NCBI GenBank assembly: GCA_942492715.1
Contig: CALOFW010000012.1
Span: forward strand, 124,001-188,000
DNA: 64,000 nt
Origin: Sva-07 sp942492715
Lineage (GTDB): Bacteria; Actinomycetota; Acidimicrobiia; Acidimicrobiales; Ilumatobacteraceae
Direction: 5' to 3'
The translations under genes were made by a program, and so were the position numbers. Of the stretch, positions 7,625-16,385 are shown piece after piece; position 1 is the first letter of the stretch, and every line of letters starts with the position of its first letter. The notes beneath the pieces were generated by a model. That model was not told the DNA's origin. It ran no database searches and was given only the letters and a program-made list of their open reading frames with translations.

Positions 7625-8109
7625 GGAGATCCTTTCGAAACTGACTTCACATCCCACTCTCAGCGCGCCGCGTGACCGCCGCCAGGGTCAGAGGTCCGCT
7701 GACACCGGTCACTCGTTGCCGCCCGAGTGTGGAGATGGGTCGGAGTGCGATGATTGCGCAGGGCGGGCCCAGCCTCTCCCGCTGATGTCGGCGAGCCATT
7801 GCTGATCATCCTCGACGACAACGGCACCACGCCTCGTCTCGCGGCCTCGCGTGGGGAGCAACTGTTGCCGTTCGACGCGCCATCCGGCTTGCTCTGCCGA
7901 GAGGTACTCGGTTTCGAGGGCTGGCATCTGAACGAGTGGATCACGTCACCGGACTACATCGCCATCGGCTGTCCGGTAGAGGCATCGACCGACGCTGGCG
8001 CTCGCTCCGGACCGAGCTGGCGAAGCTTCTGCGGCATCCGACTCGGAGGCGTCGAATCTCGACGGATTCGACCTGCACGGCGCCGACCACACACCGAACG
8101 TCGCTCTCG
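7625..8109. other. Region without a convincing gene between uspA-like and SAP-domain genes
   Basis: No frame here shows a recognisable domain. The best candidate is a minus-strand frame at 7709-7927 (72 aa, starting MPALETEYLSAEQAGWRVER), listed separately. On the plus strand a frame from about 7770 reads ASPADVGEPLLIILDDNGTT but has no good start. The stretch is likely to contain decayed gene pieces, in line with the fragments on the other side of the stress-protein gene. Confidence 0.4.
7709..7927 (-). CDS. Possible small protein, 72 aa, unknown
   Basis: The frame starts MPALETEYLSAEQAGWRVER, continues with VVVEDDQQWLADISGRG and ends rich in Ser, Pro and His. It has no membrane helix or cysteine motif and no clear ribosome-binding site. 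I cannot assign a function, and it may be a chance frame in a degraded region. Confidence 0.25.
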   Translation of the reverse strand: MPALETEYLSAEQAGWRVERQQLLPTRGRETRRGAVVVEDDQQWLADISGRGWARPAQSSHSDPSPHSGGNE

Positions 8110-8655
8110 TCACGAGGCGCGAATGGCGTCCATGAGTTCGCGTTTGGCCATCGTGCTCCGTCCTTGGATGTCGAGTTCTTGGGCCCGGTCGTACAGGTCG
8201 GCCTTGGTCCATTCCTCGAGTGCGGCGGGGGAGTGCTCGTTCGTCTCGACCGCTCTGGTCGCGTCGTCCAGAAGCGCGACCGTGCCCCGCTCGGCGGCCG
8301 TGGCCGACCGCTTCATCTGGGCGCGTGTCTGCCCGACGGCCTCGTTGGTGTTGCGGCGCAACGTGGTGGCGGTCCGGTCGACTGCGGACCGGGTCTGACC
8401 CTTGGAGGTGTTGACGGCGTCGCCCGCAACGGCGGTCACACGCGAGAACTGGCGCTCGAAGTCGCGTGCGATCCCGCCGGTCGTCGCGCCGATGCGAGCT
8501 GCACTCGCGCGCCCGAGGGTGAGGGCCTTGCGAGGGATCGGCGGCAGACGACGTTCGAGTTCGTCCAACCGCTCGGTGACGGCGGACTCGAACTCGTCGA
8601 ATCGGCGCTCGATCTCGGATCGCACATCGTTGCTGGTCTGTTCTGACGTTGCCAT
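8110..8655 (-). CDS. Amphipathic-helix protein with C-terminal SAP/Rho-N-like domain
   Basis: 181 residues. The first ~45 form a charged helix (RSEIERRFDEFESAVTERLD) with coiled-coil potential. The middle (about 50-135) is an Ala/Thr/Arg-rich amphipathic helical stretch resembling apolipoprotein-like or phasin-like proteins (TTGGIARDFERQFSRVTAVA). The last ~40 (WTKADLYDRAQELDIQGRST then KRELMDAIRAS) match the helix-extended-helix pattern of Rho N-terminal/SAP domains, which bind nucleic acid. A role at the interface of DNA and membranes or polymer granules is conceivable but unproven. The ATG at 8655 is chosen; an in-frame ATG at 8688 is possible. Confidence 0.6.
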   Translation of the reverse strand: MATSEQTSNDVRSEIERRFDEFESAVTERLDELERRLPPIPRKALTLGRASAARIGATTGGIARDFERQFSRVTAVAGDAVNTSKGQTRSAVDRTATTLRRNTNEAVGQTRAQMKRSATAAERGTVALLDDATRAVETNEHSPAALEEWTKADLYDRAQELDIQGRSTMAKRELMDAIRAS

Positions 8656-8835
8656 GGCGGGGGACTGCCCGAAACCGGCACGTCCCAAACCGGACAGCGA
8701 TCTTCTGGTTGCTCGGCGAGTCGATGGATGTCGCGCGGTTCGCCACGTTTGAATCTCTCGCCGACGGGAACACTGAGTCCGTGCGGGGCCGTAGGAAGCC
8801 CCACTCGACTTCGACTCATCACCTCAGGAGGCATC

Positions 8836-9261
8836 ATGAGCGCACCCATTCTCGATCACCTTCGATCGATCACCCACGACGCAGGGGTCGCGGCCGGCGC
8901 CGCGGTCACCGATGTGTCTGGCGCCGCGATCGACGCGCTGCATTCGGTCGATGCGGACCGCATCGCCGACTTCCCTGGAGCGTTCGTCGGTGGTGCGGCC
9001 GGCGCTTCGTCGAAGCTGACTCGACGGCTGAGCGCCAGGCGGATCGTGATCGGTGTGGGCGTGATCGTGGCCGCCGGGGTCGTCACAGCGGTCATCGTCC
9101 GGTCCAGGCGCCATGAGGACCCCACGAACCCGGATCAGATCTCGACGCGTAGCAGGAATCCCGAATCGCGGGCCTCCGATGGGCCTGGGCAATCACCGGA
9201 CACGGGGGATGTACAGAGGGCGACGCAGAATCCGGAGCTGGCGGCGGCTGGCCGAGGCTGA
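8836..9261 (+). CDS. Small single-pass membrane protein of unknown function
   Basis: 141 residues starting at ATG 8836, with a strong AGGAGG ribosome-binding site ending a few bases upstream. The N-terminal half (about 1-70) is Ala/Gly-rich and helical. A hydrophobic segment (RIVIGVGVIVAAGVVTAVIV) at about 75-94 is a clear membrane helix, followed by a basic stop-transfer RSRR. The C-terminal ~45 residues are hydrophilic and disordered (Asn, Ser, Pro, Gly). I do not recognise a family. It lies divergent from the SAP-like gene, with 180 nt between the two starts, so the two may share regulation. Confidence 0.65.
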   Translation: MSAPILDHLRSITHDAGVAAGAAVTDVSGAAIDALHSVDADRIADFPGAFVGGAAGASSKLTRRLSARRIVIGVGVIVAAGVVTAVIVRSRRHEDPTNPDQISTRSRNPESRASDGPGQSPDTGDVQRATQNPELAAAGRG

Positions 9262-9322
9262 CGGGTTCGGTGTCCGCACCTTCCCGACCAACGTGAGCTG
9301 GCGGCACAGGACCCGCTCCGCG

Positions 9323-10066
9323 TCACCGCTCGGGGTCGATTCGCGGTGAATCGGTCGGAGGGTCCCACGGCGCCGAGTCGGCCGAGCGGTACGGACGTTC
9401 GCGGCACCACTGCGTGACGATCCACTTCTCTCCCGCGTGAACCGGCGCGCCACCGTGCAGCGACATCGGGTCGACCACACCGTCCGCGTCGAGGTAGGTG
9501 AAGTACACCGCTCGGCCCGGCAGTGGCCGGACCTCGAGCCCGATCTCCGGGAACACCGTGGCGCCGCCCGATTCGACCCCTGAGAGGTAGCAGATCATGG
9601 TGGCGACGCGCTGTCCGAAGCGGGACACGGTCGTCGCCCGTCCATCGCCCACGGTGCCGCTCGGTTCGTCGACGTCGAAGTAGTCGAAGTGGGGGTCGTA
9701 CTCGTCACCGGGGCCGTATCGAAGCACCTGGAGCGGCTCGGCTCGATCGATCGGGAGCCCGATCACAGACATGATCCGACGCTGGATCTCGTCGGCGACC
9801 TTCGACGTGCCGAGTGGGAAGTGCGTGCCCGAACTCGTCCGCGTGTCGTCGACGGTGTTGCCGACGTTGCGTTCGTCGATGACCAACGATGGAGCCATCT
9901 GCTCGCGCGCCGCAGCGATCAGTGCTTCGCATTCCGCAGTGGACAACAGGCCGGACAGCACGGCGAGCCTCGGCGAGGCGACCAGCACGTCGACTGCGAT
10001 GATGCGACCGTCGTGAACGAACTGATTGTCGAGGAAGTCCGCCGGGTCGCGCGCGAGATCACTCAC
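9323..10066 (-). CDS. 2-oxoglutarate/Fe(II)-dependent dioxygenase, prolyl 4-hydroxylase-like
   Basis: 247 residues. The C-terminal ~180 show the P4H alpha-subunit fold: HxD iron ligands at H126/D128 (EYDPHFDYFD), the distal His at about 204 in SLHGGAPVHAGEKW, and the 2-oxoglutarate-binding Lys at about 214. The N-terminal SGLLSTAECEALIAAAREQM is the usual helix before the core. Such enzymes hydroxylate proline or other residues using O2 and 2-oxoglutarate; the bacterial substrate is generally unknown. The GTG start at 10066 has no clear Shine-Dalgarno site. The gene stands alone between two small degraded stretches. Confidence 0.85.
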   Translation of the reverse strand: MSDLARDPADFLDNQFVHDGRIIAVDVLVASPRLAVLSGLLSTAECEALIAAAREQMAPSLVIDERNVGNTVDDTRTSSGTHFPLGTSKVADEIQRRIMSVIGLPIDRAEPLQVLRYGPGDEYDPHFDYFDVDEPSGTVGDGRATTVSRFGQRVATMICYLSGVESGGATVFPEIGLEVRPLPGRAVYFTYLDADGVVDPMSLHGGAPVHAGEKWIVTQWCRERPYRSADSAPWDPPTDSPRIDPER

Positions 10067-10171
10067 CGCAACGAGTGTCGTCCGTCGAAATCATGGGCAT
10101 CGCCCGCACTCTACGAGGACGCCGTTCGCCCGACCCCTCCGCTCGATCGATTGCGAGGCGATGACACCCGT

Positions 10172-10297
10172 TCAAGTGGCGCTCTCGAGGCGGAGCTGTC
10201 GGATCTTGTCGAAGTCGGAACGGTGCTGCGTGAGAAGGCTGAGTCCGTGTTCGAGTGCGGTTGCGGCGATCAGTGCGCCTCGATCGGGGCTGGACGC
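10172..10297 (-). pseudogene. PIN-domain (VapC-type) toxin remnant
   Basis: The last 37 codons read DRGALIAATALEHGLSLLTQ then HRSDFDKIRQLRLE. This is the C-terminal end of a VapC-like PIN RNase: the 'DALIAATAxxxGLxLxTxxxxDF' segment holds late acidic residues of the active site. Upstream the frame loses similarity at once, and no N-terminal half or antitoxin gene is present. It is a truncated relic, about 25-30 percent of a normal VapC. Confidence 0.6.
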
Positions 10298-10310
10298 ATC
10301 ATCGACGGGA

Positions 10311-10931
10311 TCAGCGGACGAACTTGAGGCCGATGGGTCCGTCGACGCGGTCGGCGAACACGCGCAGGACGCCGTGCAGCGCTGACACCGGCTTCGCCGA
10401 TTCGGGCTGCGGCAGCGGTATGCGAACCGACGCGACTCCCGGTTCGCTCGGCCGGACGTCGGCACCGTTTGTGCGCAACCCGTCGAGCAGATCGCGGTTC
10501 TCCCACATCACGCTGGCGGTGAACGTCGTGATGCCGTAGGCGCGTGCTTCGTCGGCGAGCCGGGTGAGCAGGGCCGTGGCGATCCCGCGGTTCTGATGGG
10601 TGTCGAACACCGTCACAGCGGCCTCGGCCGTCTCAGGCTCCTCCCGACTCCGTGCGTACCGGGCGATGCCCACCCCCGGAGCGCCGTCGTCGTCGAGCGC
10701 CAATGCGACGAGCGCGGAGCGGTTCGGGACGTCGACATCCATCAGGTAGTCGAGCAGTCGCTCGGAGAGATGGCCAGGGGCGTTGAAGAACCGGAGGCGC
10801 CGTGCTTCGGGCGACAGCTCGAGGTAGCGCTGCGCGAGTTCATCACGGTCGGACGGTTGGAGGTGGCGAACGAGGATGCGGCCACCGTCGGGGAGCGTGA
10901 CCACTTCTCCGTTCAGGGATCGGTCAGTCAT
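10311..10931 (-). CDS. GNAT-family N-acetyltransferase
   Basis: 206 residues with a GNAT fold. The N-terminal strand GGRILVRHLQPSDRDELAQR is the usual first strand and helix. The acetyl-CoA loop is present as FDTHQNRGIATALLTRLADE (Q/RxxGxG/A type), followed by the beta6 strand TFTASVMWENRDLL. The substrate cannot be predicted. It is divergent from hypF, with about 170 nt between starts. The ATG at 10931 is preceded by a TATCCT box 10 nt upstream on the minus strand. The upstream frame extension adds only non-conserved sequence, so I trimmed it. Confidence 0.8.
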   Translation of the reverse strand: MTDRSLNGEVVTLPDGGRILVRHLQPSDRDELAQRYLELSPEARRLRFFNAPGHLSERLLDYLMDVDVPNRSALVALALDDDGAPGVGIARYARSREEPETAEAAVTVFDTHQNRGIATALLTRLADEARAYGITTFTASVMWENRDLLDGLRTNGADVRPSEPGVASVRIPLPQPESAKPVSALHGVLRVFADRVDGPIGLKFVR

Positions 10932-11101
10932 GTGCCCAGCGAGGATACTCCGTCGGTGGGGACGGCTCCGCAGGTCGTGCAATGCTTGTCCGATGTGGCC
11001 GTCGACACCTTCTGCTGGCCCCGCGGGCTCTTGCTCCACGGTGGACGCCTTGCAGCGAGCGACTCCGGCAACGGTGGGGTGACGGCGTGGAATCCGAACC
11101 C

Positions 11102-13390
11102 ATGACCAGCATTCCGGTCGACGAGCGCGTGGCCGAGCACATCACGGTCTCGGGCATCGTGCAGGGCGTCGGGTTCCGGCCCTTCGTCCACCGGCTCGCC
11201 CGCGAACACGGTCTGGTCGGCCACGTCGGCAACGACACGACCCGGGTGTTCATCGAAGTCTGCGGCCCCGGTCACGAGGTCGCGGCCTTCGCGTCGCGTC
11301 TGCTGGCGGAGGCCCCTCCGCTGGCCGTCATCGAGCACGTGGAGCGCCGGCGCGCCACGCCGTCGGCGTCCGACGAGTTCGTGATCGTCGAGAGTCGATC
11401 GGCGTCCGGCGCGCGCACGCTCGTGGCACCGGACACCGCGGTGTGCGACGACTGCCTCGCCGAACTCCGGAACCCGAGTGATCGCCGCCACCGGCACCCG
11501 TTCATCACCTGCACGAACTGCGGGCCACGGTTCACGATCATCCGATCGTTGCCGTACGACCGACCCGCCACCACGATGGCGTCGTTCCCGATGTGCCCGG
11601 CGTGCACCGCCGAGTACACCGATCCGGCCGATCGTCGATACCACGCCCAGCCGATCTCCTGCCACGACTGCGGACCGGTGTTGAGCTACGTCGACGAACA
11701 CGTGGTCGAAGGCGCCGTGACGATCGACCTCACCCGTGCGGCACTGGCCAGGGGCCTGACGGTCGCCGTCAAGGGGCTCGGCGGATTCCACCTCGCATGC
11801 GACGCGACCAGCGACGAGGCGACTCGTCGGCTGCGGGCTCGAAAGCATCGACCGGACAAGCCGTTTGCGATCATGGTCCGCGATCTCACCCATGCCACGG
11901 AGTTCGCCGAGATCAGCAGCGCCGAAGCCGCGCTGCTCCAGTCGCCGGCTCGACCGATCGTGCTGCTCCCGGCACGTCGTGGGACGCCACTCTCGGCGCT
12001 GGTCGCGCCGGGCAATCCGCTGATTGGGATCATGTTGCCGTACACGCCGGTGCAGCACCTCGTGCTCGACGGGTCGATGCCCCCGCTCGTGATGACCAGC
12101 GCCAACCAGGGCGGTACACCGATCACGTATCGCGACGACGACGGCGACCGCCTCGAGACGCTGAGCGACGCTGTGCTCACGCACGACCGGCCGATCCACG
12201 TGCCGTGCGACGACTCGGTCGTGCGGCTGGTCGGCGGTCGACTCCTGCCGATCCGCCGTGCACGCGGCTACGCCCCGATTCCCGTGGCGATGCCCGGCGG
12301 TCGCCGGTCGGTGCTCGCCGTGGGCGGCGAACTGAAGAACACGTTCTGTGTCGCGTCGGGGGACCACGCGTGGGTGAGCCAGCACATCGGCGACATGGAG
12401 AACCTCGAGACCCTCGATGCCTTCGACGCCACGGTCGAACTCTTCGAGACGATGTACGCCGTCACCCCCGACCTGGTCGCTGCCGACGCCCACCCCGGAT
12501 ACCTGTCGTCGAAGTGGGCGCGAACGAGCGGACGGGGTTGCGTGCTGGAGGTGCAGCATCATCACGCACACGTCGCCGCCGTGATGGCCGAACACGGCCT
12601 CGATCCACGAGCGCCGGTGATCGGCATCGCCTTCGACGGCACGGGGTACGGCGACGACGGCACGATCTGGGGTGGCGAAGTGATGATCGCCGACGCCGAG
12701 GGGTACGAGCGGGTGGCGCACCTGTCGTACGCACCGTTGCCCGGTGGCGACGCTGCGATCCGCAACCCGTGCCGTGTCGCGCTCGCCCACCTGTGGTCGG
12801 CCGACGTCGATTGGGATCTCGGATTCGCGCCGGTTGCGGCGCTCGACGAGATCGAACGGAACCTCCTGCGACAGCAACTCGAACGCAACGTCGCCTGCGT
12901 GCCGACCTCGAGCATGGGACGGTTGTTCGATGCCGTCGCATCGTTGCTCGGCTTGCGCCACCACATCACCTACGAGGCGCAAGCTGCCATCGACCTCGAG
13001 ATGGCGGCCACGGCCGGCACGCCCCTCGACCCGTACCACTTCACCATTGACTCCACCGCCGACGGCGATGACGTCGACCCGCGTCCGGTGGTTCGCGCGA
13101 TCGTCGAGGACCTCCGTCACGGCAAGCCGGTCGCCGACATCGCCCTGACATTCCACCTCGCAGTGGCGGAACTGGTCGTCGCCGTCGCCGAGCGGATCCG
13201 GTCGGACCGGGCGCTGGCCACCGTGGCGTTGACAGGCGGCGTCTTCCAGAACAGCCTCTTGACCACGGCGTGCGTCGACCGACTCGAGGGCGCCGGATTC
13301 GTCGCCCTGACCCATCATCTCGTCCCACCCAACGACGGTGGCCTGGCACTCGGCCAGGCATACATCGCCGCCCACCGAACGGAGCCCTAG
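11102..13390 (+). CDS. hypF: Carbamoyltransferase HypF
   Basis: HypF makes the carbamoyl-adenylate and passes it to HypE for the CN ligands of [NiFe]-hydrogenase. Domains are in the standard order: acylphosphatase (about 1-95, SGIVQGVGFRPFVHRL); paired zinc fingers with CxxC pairs (CDDC, CTNC, CPAC, CHDC); a YrdC-like domain (about 195-370, GFHLACDATSDEATRRLR); and a Kae1-like carbamoyltransferase with HHHAHVAAVMAEHG and GGVFQNSLL. The length of about 762 residues is normal. ATG 11102 is chosen over an in-frame GTG at 11087, and upstream extension adds non-conserved residues. It is the first gene of hypFCDE. Confidence 0.93.
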   Translation: MTSIPVDERVAEHITVSGIVQGVGFRPFVHRLAREHGLVGHVGNDTTRVFIEVCGPGHEVAAFASRLLAEAPPLAVIEHVERRRATPSASDEFVIVESRSASGARTLVAPDTAVCDDCLAELRNPSDRRHRHPFITCTNCGPRFTIIRSLPYDRPATTMASFPMCPACTAEYTDPADRRYHAQPISCHDCGPVLSYVDEHVVEGAVTIDLTRAALARGLTVAVKGLGGFHLACDATSDEATRRLRARKHRPDKPFAIMVRDLTHATEFAEISSAEAALLQSPARPIVLLPARRGTPLSALVAPGNPLIGIMLPYTPVQHLVLDGSMPPLVMTSANQGGTPITYRDDDGDRLETLSDAVLTHDRPIHVPCDDSVVRLVGGRLLPIRRARGYAPIPVAMPGGRRSVLAVGGELKNTFCVASGDHAWVSQHIGDMENLETLDAFDATVELFETMYAVTPDLVAADAHPGYLSSKWARTSGRGCVLEVQHHHAHVAAVMAEHGLDPRAPVIGIAFDGTGYGDDGTIWGGEVMIADAEGYERVAHLSYAPLPGGDAAIRNPCRVALAHLWSADVDWDLGFAPVAALDEIERNLLRQQLERNVACVPTSSMGRLFDAVASLLGLRHHITYEAQAAIDLEMAATAGTPLDPYHFTIDSTADGDDVDPRPVVRAIVEDLRHGKPVADIALTFHLAVAELVVAVAERIRSDRALATVALTGGVFQNSLLTTACVDRLEGAGFVALTHHLVPPNDGGLALGQAYIAAHRTEP

Positions 13391-13687
13391 ATGTGCCTCG
13401 CAGTACCCGGCCAGATCGTCGACATCCGCGAGGACCGCGGCACCCGGATGGCGACCATCGACTTCGACGGCATCCGCAAGGAGATCTGCCTCGCCTATCT
13501 TCCCGACGTCGACGTGGGCGACTACGCGATCGTGCACGTCGGATTCGCGATCTCGAAGATCGACGAGGCGTCGGCACTCGAGACGTTGGCGATGTTCAAG
13601 GAACTCGGCGTCCTCGACGAGGAACTCGGCGCCTCGATCGACGACGACGGCGACCACGACGCAATCGGTGAGCAGGTGTCGCCGTGA
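13391..13687 (+). CDS. hypC: Hydrogenase maturation chaperone HypC
   Basis: HypC carries the Fe(CN)2CO unit with HypD and delivers it to the hydrogenase large subunit. The 98-residue protein has the invariant N-terminus MCLAVPGQIVDI with the essential Cys2 and the later signature VGDYAIVHVGFAISKIDE. The ATG directly follows the hypF stop codon and its own stop overlaps the hypD GTG (GTGA), so translation is coupled. The acidic tail (DDDGDHD) is longer than usual but not part of the fold. Confidence 0.95.
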   Translation: MCLAVPGQIVDIREDRGTRMATIDFDGIRKEICLAYLPDVDVGDYAIVHVGFAISKIDEASALETLAMFKELGVLDEELGASIDDDGDHDAIGEQVSP

Positions 13688-14820
13688 AGTACCTCGACGA
13701 GTTCAACGACCCGGTCGTCGCCCGGCAGCTCTTCGCCGAGATCGAACGGATCACCACCCGACCGTGGGCGATCATGGAGGTCTGCGGCGGCCAGACCCAC
13801 AGCATCATCCGCAACGGCATCGACCAGCTGCTGCCCGACGACATTCACCTCATCCACGGACCCGGATGCCCCGTGTGCGTGACACCGGTCGGCATGCTCG
13901 ACAAGGCGCTCGACATCGCCTCGCAGCCCGGCGTGATCTTCTGCTCGTTCGGGGACATGCTCCGCGTGCCGGGGACCAGCCGCGACCTGTTCCAGGTCAA
14001 GAGCGAAGGTGGTGACGTCAGGGTCGTCTACTCGCCGCTCGATGCGGTGAAGCTCGCCGAGGACCACCCCGACCGCGAGGTGGTGTTCTTCGCGATCGGG
14101 TTCGAGACCACGGCGCCGGCCAACGCGATGGCGGTCCACCAGGCCCGCCAGCGTGGTCTCACGAACTTCTCGGTCCTCGTGAGCCATGTGCTCGTGCCGC
14201 CGGCCATCGAGGCCATCGTCAGCTCGCCGACCAACCGAGTCGACGGGTTCCTCGCCGCCGGTCACGTGTGCTCGATCATGGGAACGCGGCAGTACGGCCC
14301 GCTGGTCGAACAGCATGGGGTACCGATCGTCGTCACGGGGTTCGAACCACTCGATGTTCTCGAGGGGATCCGCCGCGTGGTCGCCCAGCTCGAGGTCGGG
14401 ACCGCGGAGCTCGAGAACGCGTACTCTCGGGTGGTGACCGAGGCAGGCAACGTGGCCGCGCAGCAGATGGTCGAGGACGTGTTCGAGGTGTGCGACCGTC
14501 AGTGGCGCGGCATCGGCGAGATCCCGCTCAGCGGCTGGAGACTGTCCCCCCGGTATGCGGACTTCGACGCCGAGGCCCGGTTCCACGTGGCCACCATGGA
14601 CTCGCCCGAGTCGTCGCGGTGCCGCAGCGGCGAGGTCCTGCAGGGGCTGATCAAGCCGCACGAGTGCGAGGCGTTCGGTACCGAGTGCACCCCGCGCCGC
14701 CCGCTGGGCGCCACGATGGTGTCGGGAGAAGGGGCCTGCGCGGCGTACCACCAGTACCGTCGCCTCGACGTCACGGCCGATCCGGTGCCGGTCACGTTGA
14801 GCGGTGTCGGCGGTGGCTGA
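13684..14820 (+). CDS. hypD: Hydrogenase formation protein HypD
   Basis: HypD is the [4Fe-4S] scaffold on which, with HypC, the Fe(CN)2CO cofactor is built. The 378-residue protein has all family signatures: MEVCGGQTHSIIRNGI, IHGPGCPVCVTP with its CPVC pair, FCSFGDMLRVPGT, and the C-terminal cysteine cluster ECEAFGTECTPRRPLGATMV for the Fe-S cluster. Length is standard. GTG start coupled to hypC; the end overlaps hypE. Confidence 0.96.
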   Translation: MKYLDEFNDPVVARQLFAEIERITTRPWAIMEVCGGQTHSIIRNGIDQLLPDDIHLIHGPGCPVCVTPVGMLDKALDIASQPGVIFCSFGDMLRVPGTSRDLFQVKSEGGDVRVVYSPLDAVKLAEDHPDREVVFFAIGFETTAPANAMAVHQARQRGLTNFSVLVSHVLVPPAIEAIVSSPTNRVDGFLAAGHVCSIMGTRQYGPLVEQHGVPIVVTGFEPLDVLEGIRRVVAQLEVGTAELENAYSRVVTEAGNVAAQQMVEDVFEVCDRQWRGIGEIPLSGWRLSPRYADFDAEARFHVATMDSPESSRCRSGEVLQGLIKPHECEAFGTECTPRRPLGATMVSGEGACAAYHQYRRLDVTADPVPVTLSGVGGG

Positions 14821-15874
14821 CCCGATCGACGTCGAGGGGTGGTCCTGCCCGCTCCCACTGCGCGGTCAGGACCGTGTCGTGATCGGGCACGGCGGTGGCG
14901 GCAAGCTCTCGGCGGAGCTGATCGAGAACGTCTTCCTGCCGGCGTTCGACACGTCGCCCGAGGCGGAGTTGCACGACTCGGCGATGCTCGACGTGCGCGC
15001 CGCCGACCGGCTCGCGTTCTCCACCGACTCCTACGTGGTGCGACCGCTGTTCTTCCCGGGGGGCTGCATCGGCGACCTCGCGATCAACGGCACCGTGAAC
15101 GACATCGCGATGCGCGGTGCACAACCGATCGCATTGTCCGCCGGGTTCATCCTGGAGGAGGGCCTGCCGATGAACGTCCTCGGCCGCATTGCCGAGGAGA
15201 TGGGTGCGGCCGCACGGCGAGCCGGCGTTCGTGTCGTCACGGGCGACACGAAGGTGGTCGATGCGGGCCTGGCCGACGGGCTCTACGTCAACACCGCCGG
15301 TGTCGGGATCATCCCCGAGGGTGTCGACATCCGACCGAGCCGCGCCCGCCCCGGCGACGTCGTGATCGTCAGCGGCCCGATCGGGCAGCACGGGATCGCC
15401 GTGATGTCGCAGCGTGAGGGGTTGGAGTTCGGCACGGAGATCCTCACCGACTCGGCTCCACTCAACGGCCTGGTCGGCGCGATGCTCGACGCGAGCACCG
15501 ATCTGCACGTGCTGCGCGACCCGACCCGTGGGGGAGTGGCCGCGTCGCTCTGCGAGATCGCCGACGCCGCGCACCTCGGCATCGAGTTCGAGGAGACCCG
15601 GCTACCGGTTCCGCCCGAGGTGGCAGCCGCGTGTTCGTTCCTCGGTCTCGATGCGATCAGCATCGCCAACGAGGGAACGCTCGTCGCCATCGTGCCGCCG
15701 CATGTCGTCGACGAGGTGATGGCGGCGATGCACGGCCACGAGTTCGGACGAGAGGCGTGCATCATCGGGCGGGTCGTCGAGGAGCACCCGGGTGTCGTGG
15801 TGGCGCGGACGGCGTTCGGCGCATCGCGGGTCGTCGACCTGCCACTCGGCGAACAGCTCCCGCGGATCTGCTGA
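14804..15874 (+). CDS. hypE: Carbamoyl dehydratase HypE
   Basis: HypE accepts the carbamoyl group from HypF on its C-terminal cysteine and dehydrates it to cyanide at the expense of ATP. The 356-residue protein has the PurM-like fold with GHGGGGKLSAELIENVF, DSYVVRPLFFPGGCIGDLAI, LPMNVLGRI and RDPTRGGVAASLCEIAD. It ends exactly in PRIC, so the reactive C-terminal Cys is present and the enzyme should be competent. GTG 14804 overlaps the hypD end; a second in-frame GTG at 14813 is possible. No hypA, hypB or hydrogenase gene follows: the next gene converges from the other strand after 18 nt. Confidence 0.96.
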   Translation: MSAVADPIDVEGWSCPLPLRGQDRVVIGHGGGGKLSAELIENVFLPAFDTSPEAELHDSAMLDVRAADRLAFSTDSYVVRPLFFPGGCIGDLAINGTVNDIAMRGAQPIALSAGFILEEGLPMNVLGRIAEEMGAAARRAGVRVVTGDTKVVDAGLADGLYVNTAGVGIIPEGVDIRPSRARPGDVVIVSGPIGQHGIAVMSQREGLEFGTEILTDSAPLNGLVGAMLDASTDLHVLRDPTRGGVAASLCEIADAAHLGIEFEETRLPVPPEVAAACSFLGLDAISIANEGTLVAIVPPHVVDEVMAAMHGHEFGREACIIGRVVEEHPGVVVARTAFGASRVVDLPLGEQLPRIC

Positions 15875-15892
15875 ACGCAGGACGACCTGACC

Positions 15893-16381
15893 TCAGGCGT
15901 TGTCGAGTGTCTCGACGAACAACTCGAGCGTGGCGGTGGTGAACGCGACCATGTTCTCGGCCCGGTCGTCGAGACCGGTCGACACGTTGCGCGTGACCGC
16001 GACCGGGCCGTCGATCGCGAGCCAGCTGTGACCCGGCGGATCGCCGTACGGATTCGCCGGACCGGCCGCACCCGCCTCACCGAGGCCCCAGGTCGCCGCG
16101 ACCTTGAGGCGGACCGATGCCGCCAGATACCTCGCGAAGGTCTCGGTGGCGCCGCGCATTCCGGCCGGCACCTCGACCTCTCCTGCCATCCACGCCCGCC
16201 CGGCAGCAGCGGTGTAGATCACCGTGCCGCCGAGGTAGTACGCCGAAGCGCCCGGCGTGGCGAGGAGCGTTGCCGAGATCAGGCCGCCAGCGGACCCTTC
16301 GGCGACCGCGACGGTCTCGCCGCGCTCGCGCAGCAGCGCGCCGATGCGCCGGGACAGGTCGGTGAGTTCGGGCGAGAACAT
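15893..16381 (-). CDS. CinA C-terminal-like amidohydrolase (PncC family)
   Basis: 162 residues covering one CinA-C domain. It has the conserved VAVAEGSAGGLISATLLATPGA motif (usually 'AESxTGG' with nucleophilic Ser) and the later GEAGAAGPANPYGDPPGHSW, which corresponds to 'GIAGPGGGTxxKPVG'. The Thr of the usual SxTGG is Ala here (GSAGG). Family members hydrolyse nicotinamide mononucleotide to nicotinate mononucleotide, recycling pyridine nucleotides; the altered motif leaves some doubt about activity. ATG 16381 lies 4 nt from the SDR stop, so the two form an operon. Confidence 0.78.
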   Translation of the reverse strand: MFSPELTDLSRRIGALLRERGETVAVAEGSAGGLISATLLATPGASAYYLGGTVIYTAAAGRAWMAGEVEVPAGMRGATETFARYLAASVRLKVAATWGLGEAGAAGPANPYGDPPGHSWLAIDGPVAVTRNVSTGLDDRAENMVAFTTATLELFVETLDNA

Positions 16382-16385
16382 CGAG

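Noticed and set aside
10100..10310. A toxin-antitoxin system
   Set aside because: Only the last third of a PIN domain is present, with no antitoxin; recorded as a remnant instead.
10928..13657. Over 900 codons open antisense to hypF
   Set aside because: Shadow of hypF codon bias; hypF has every expected domain.
15874..15893. Small inverted repeat between hypE and the CinA-like gene as a terminator
   Set aside because: Arms are only 5 bp (CCTGA/TCAGG) with a 2-nt loop and no T-tract, too weak to call.
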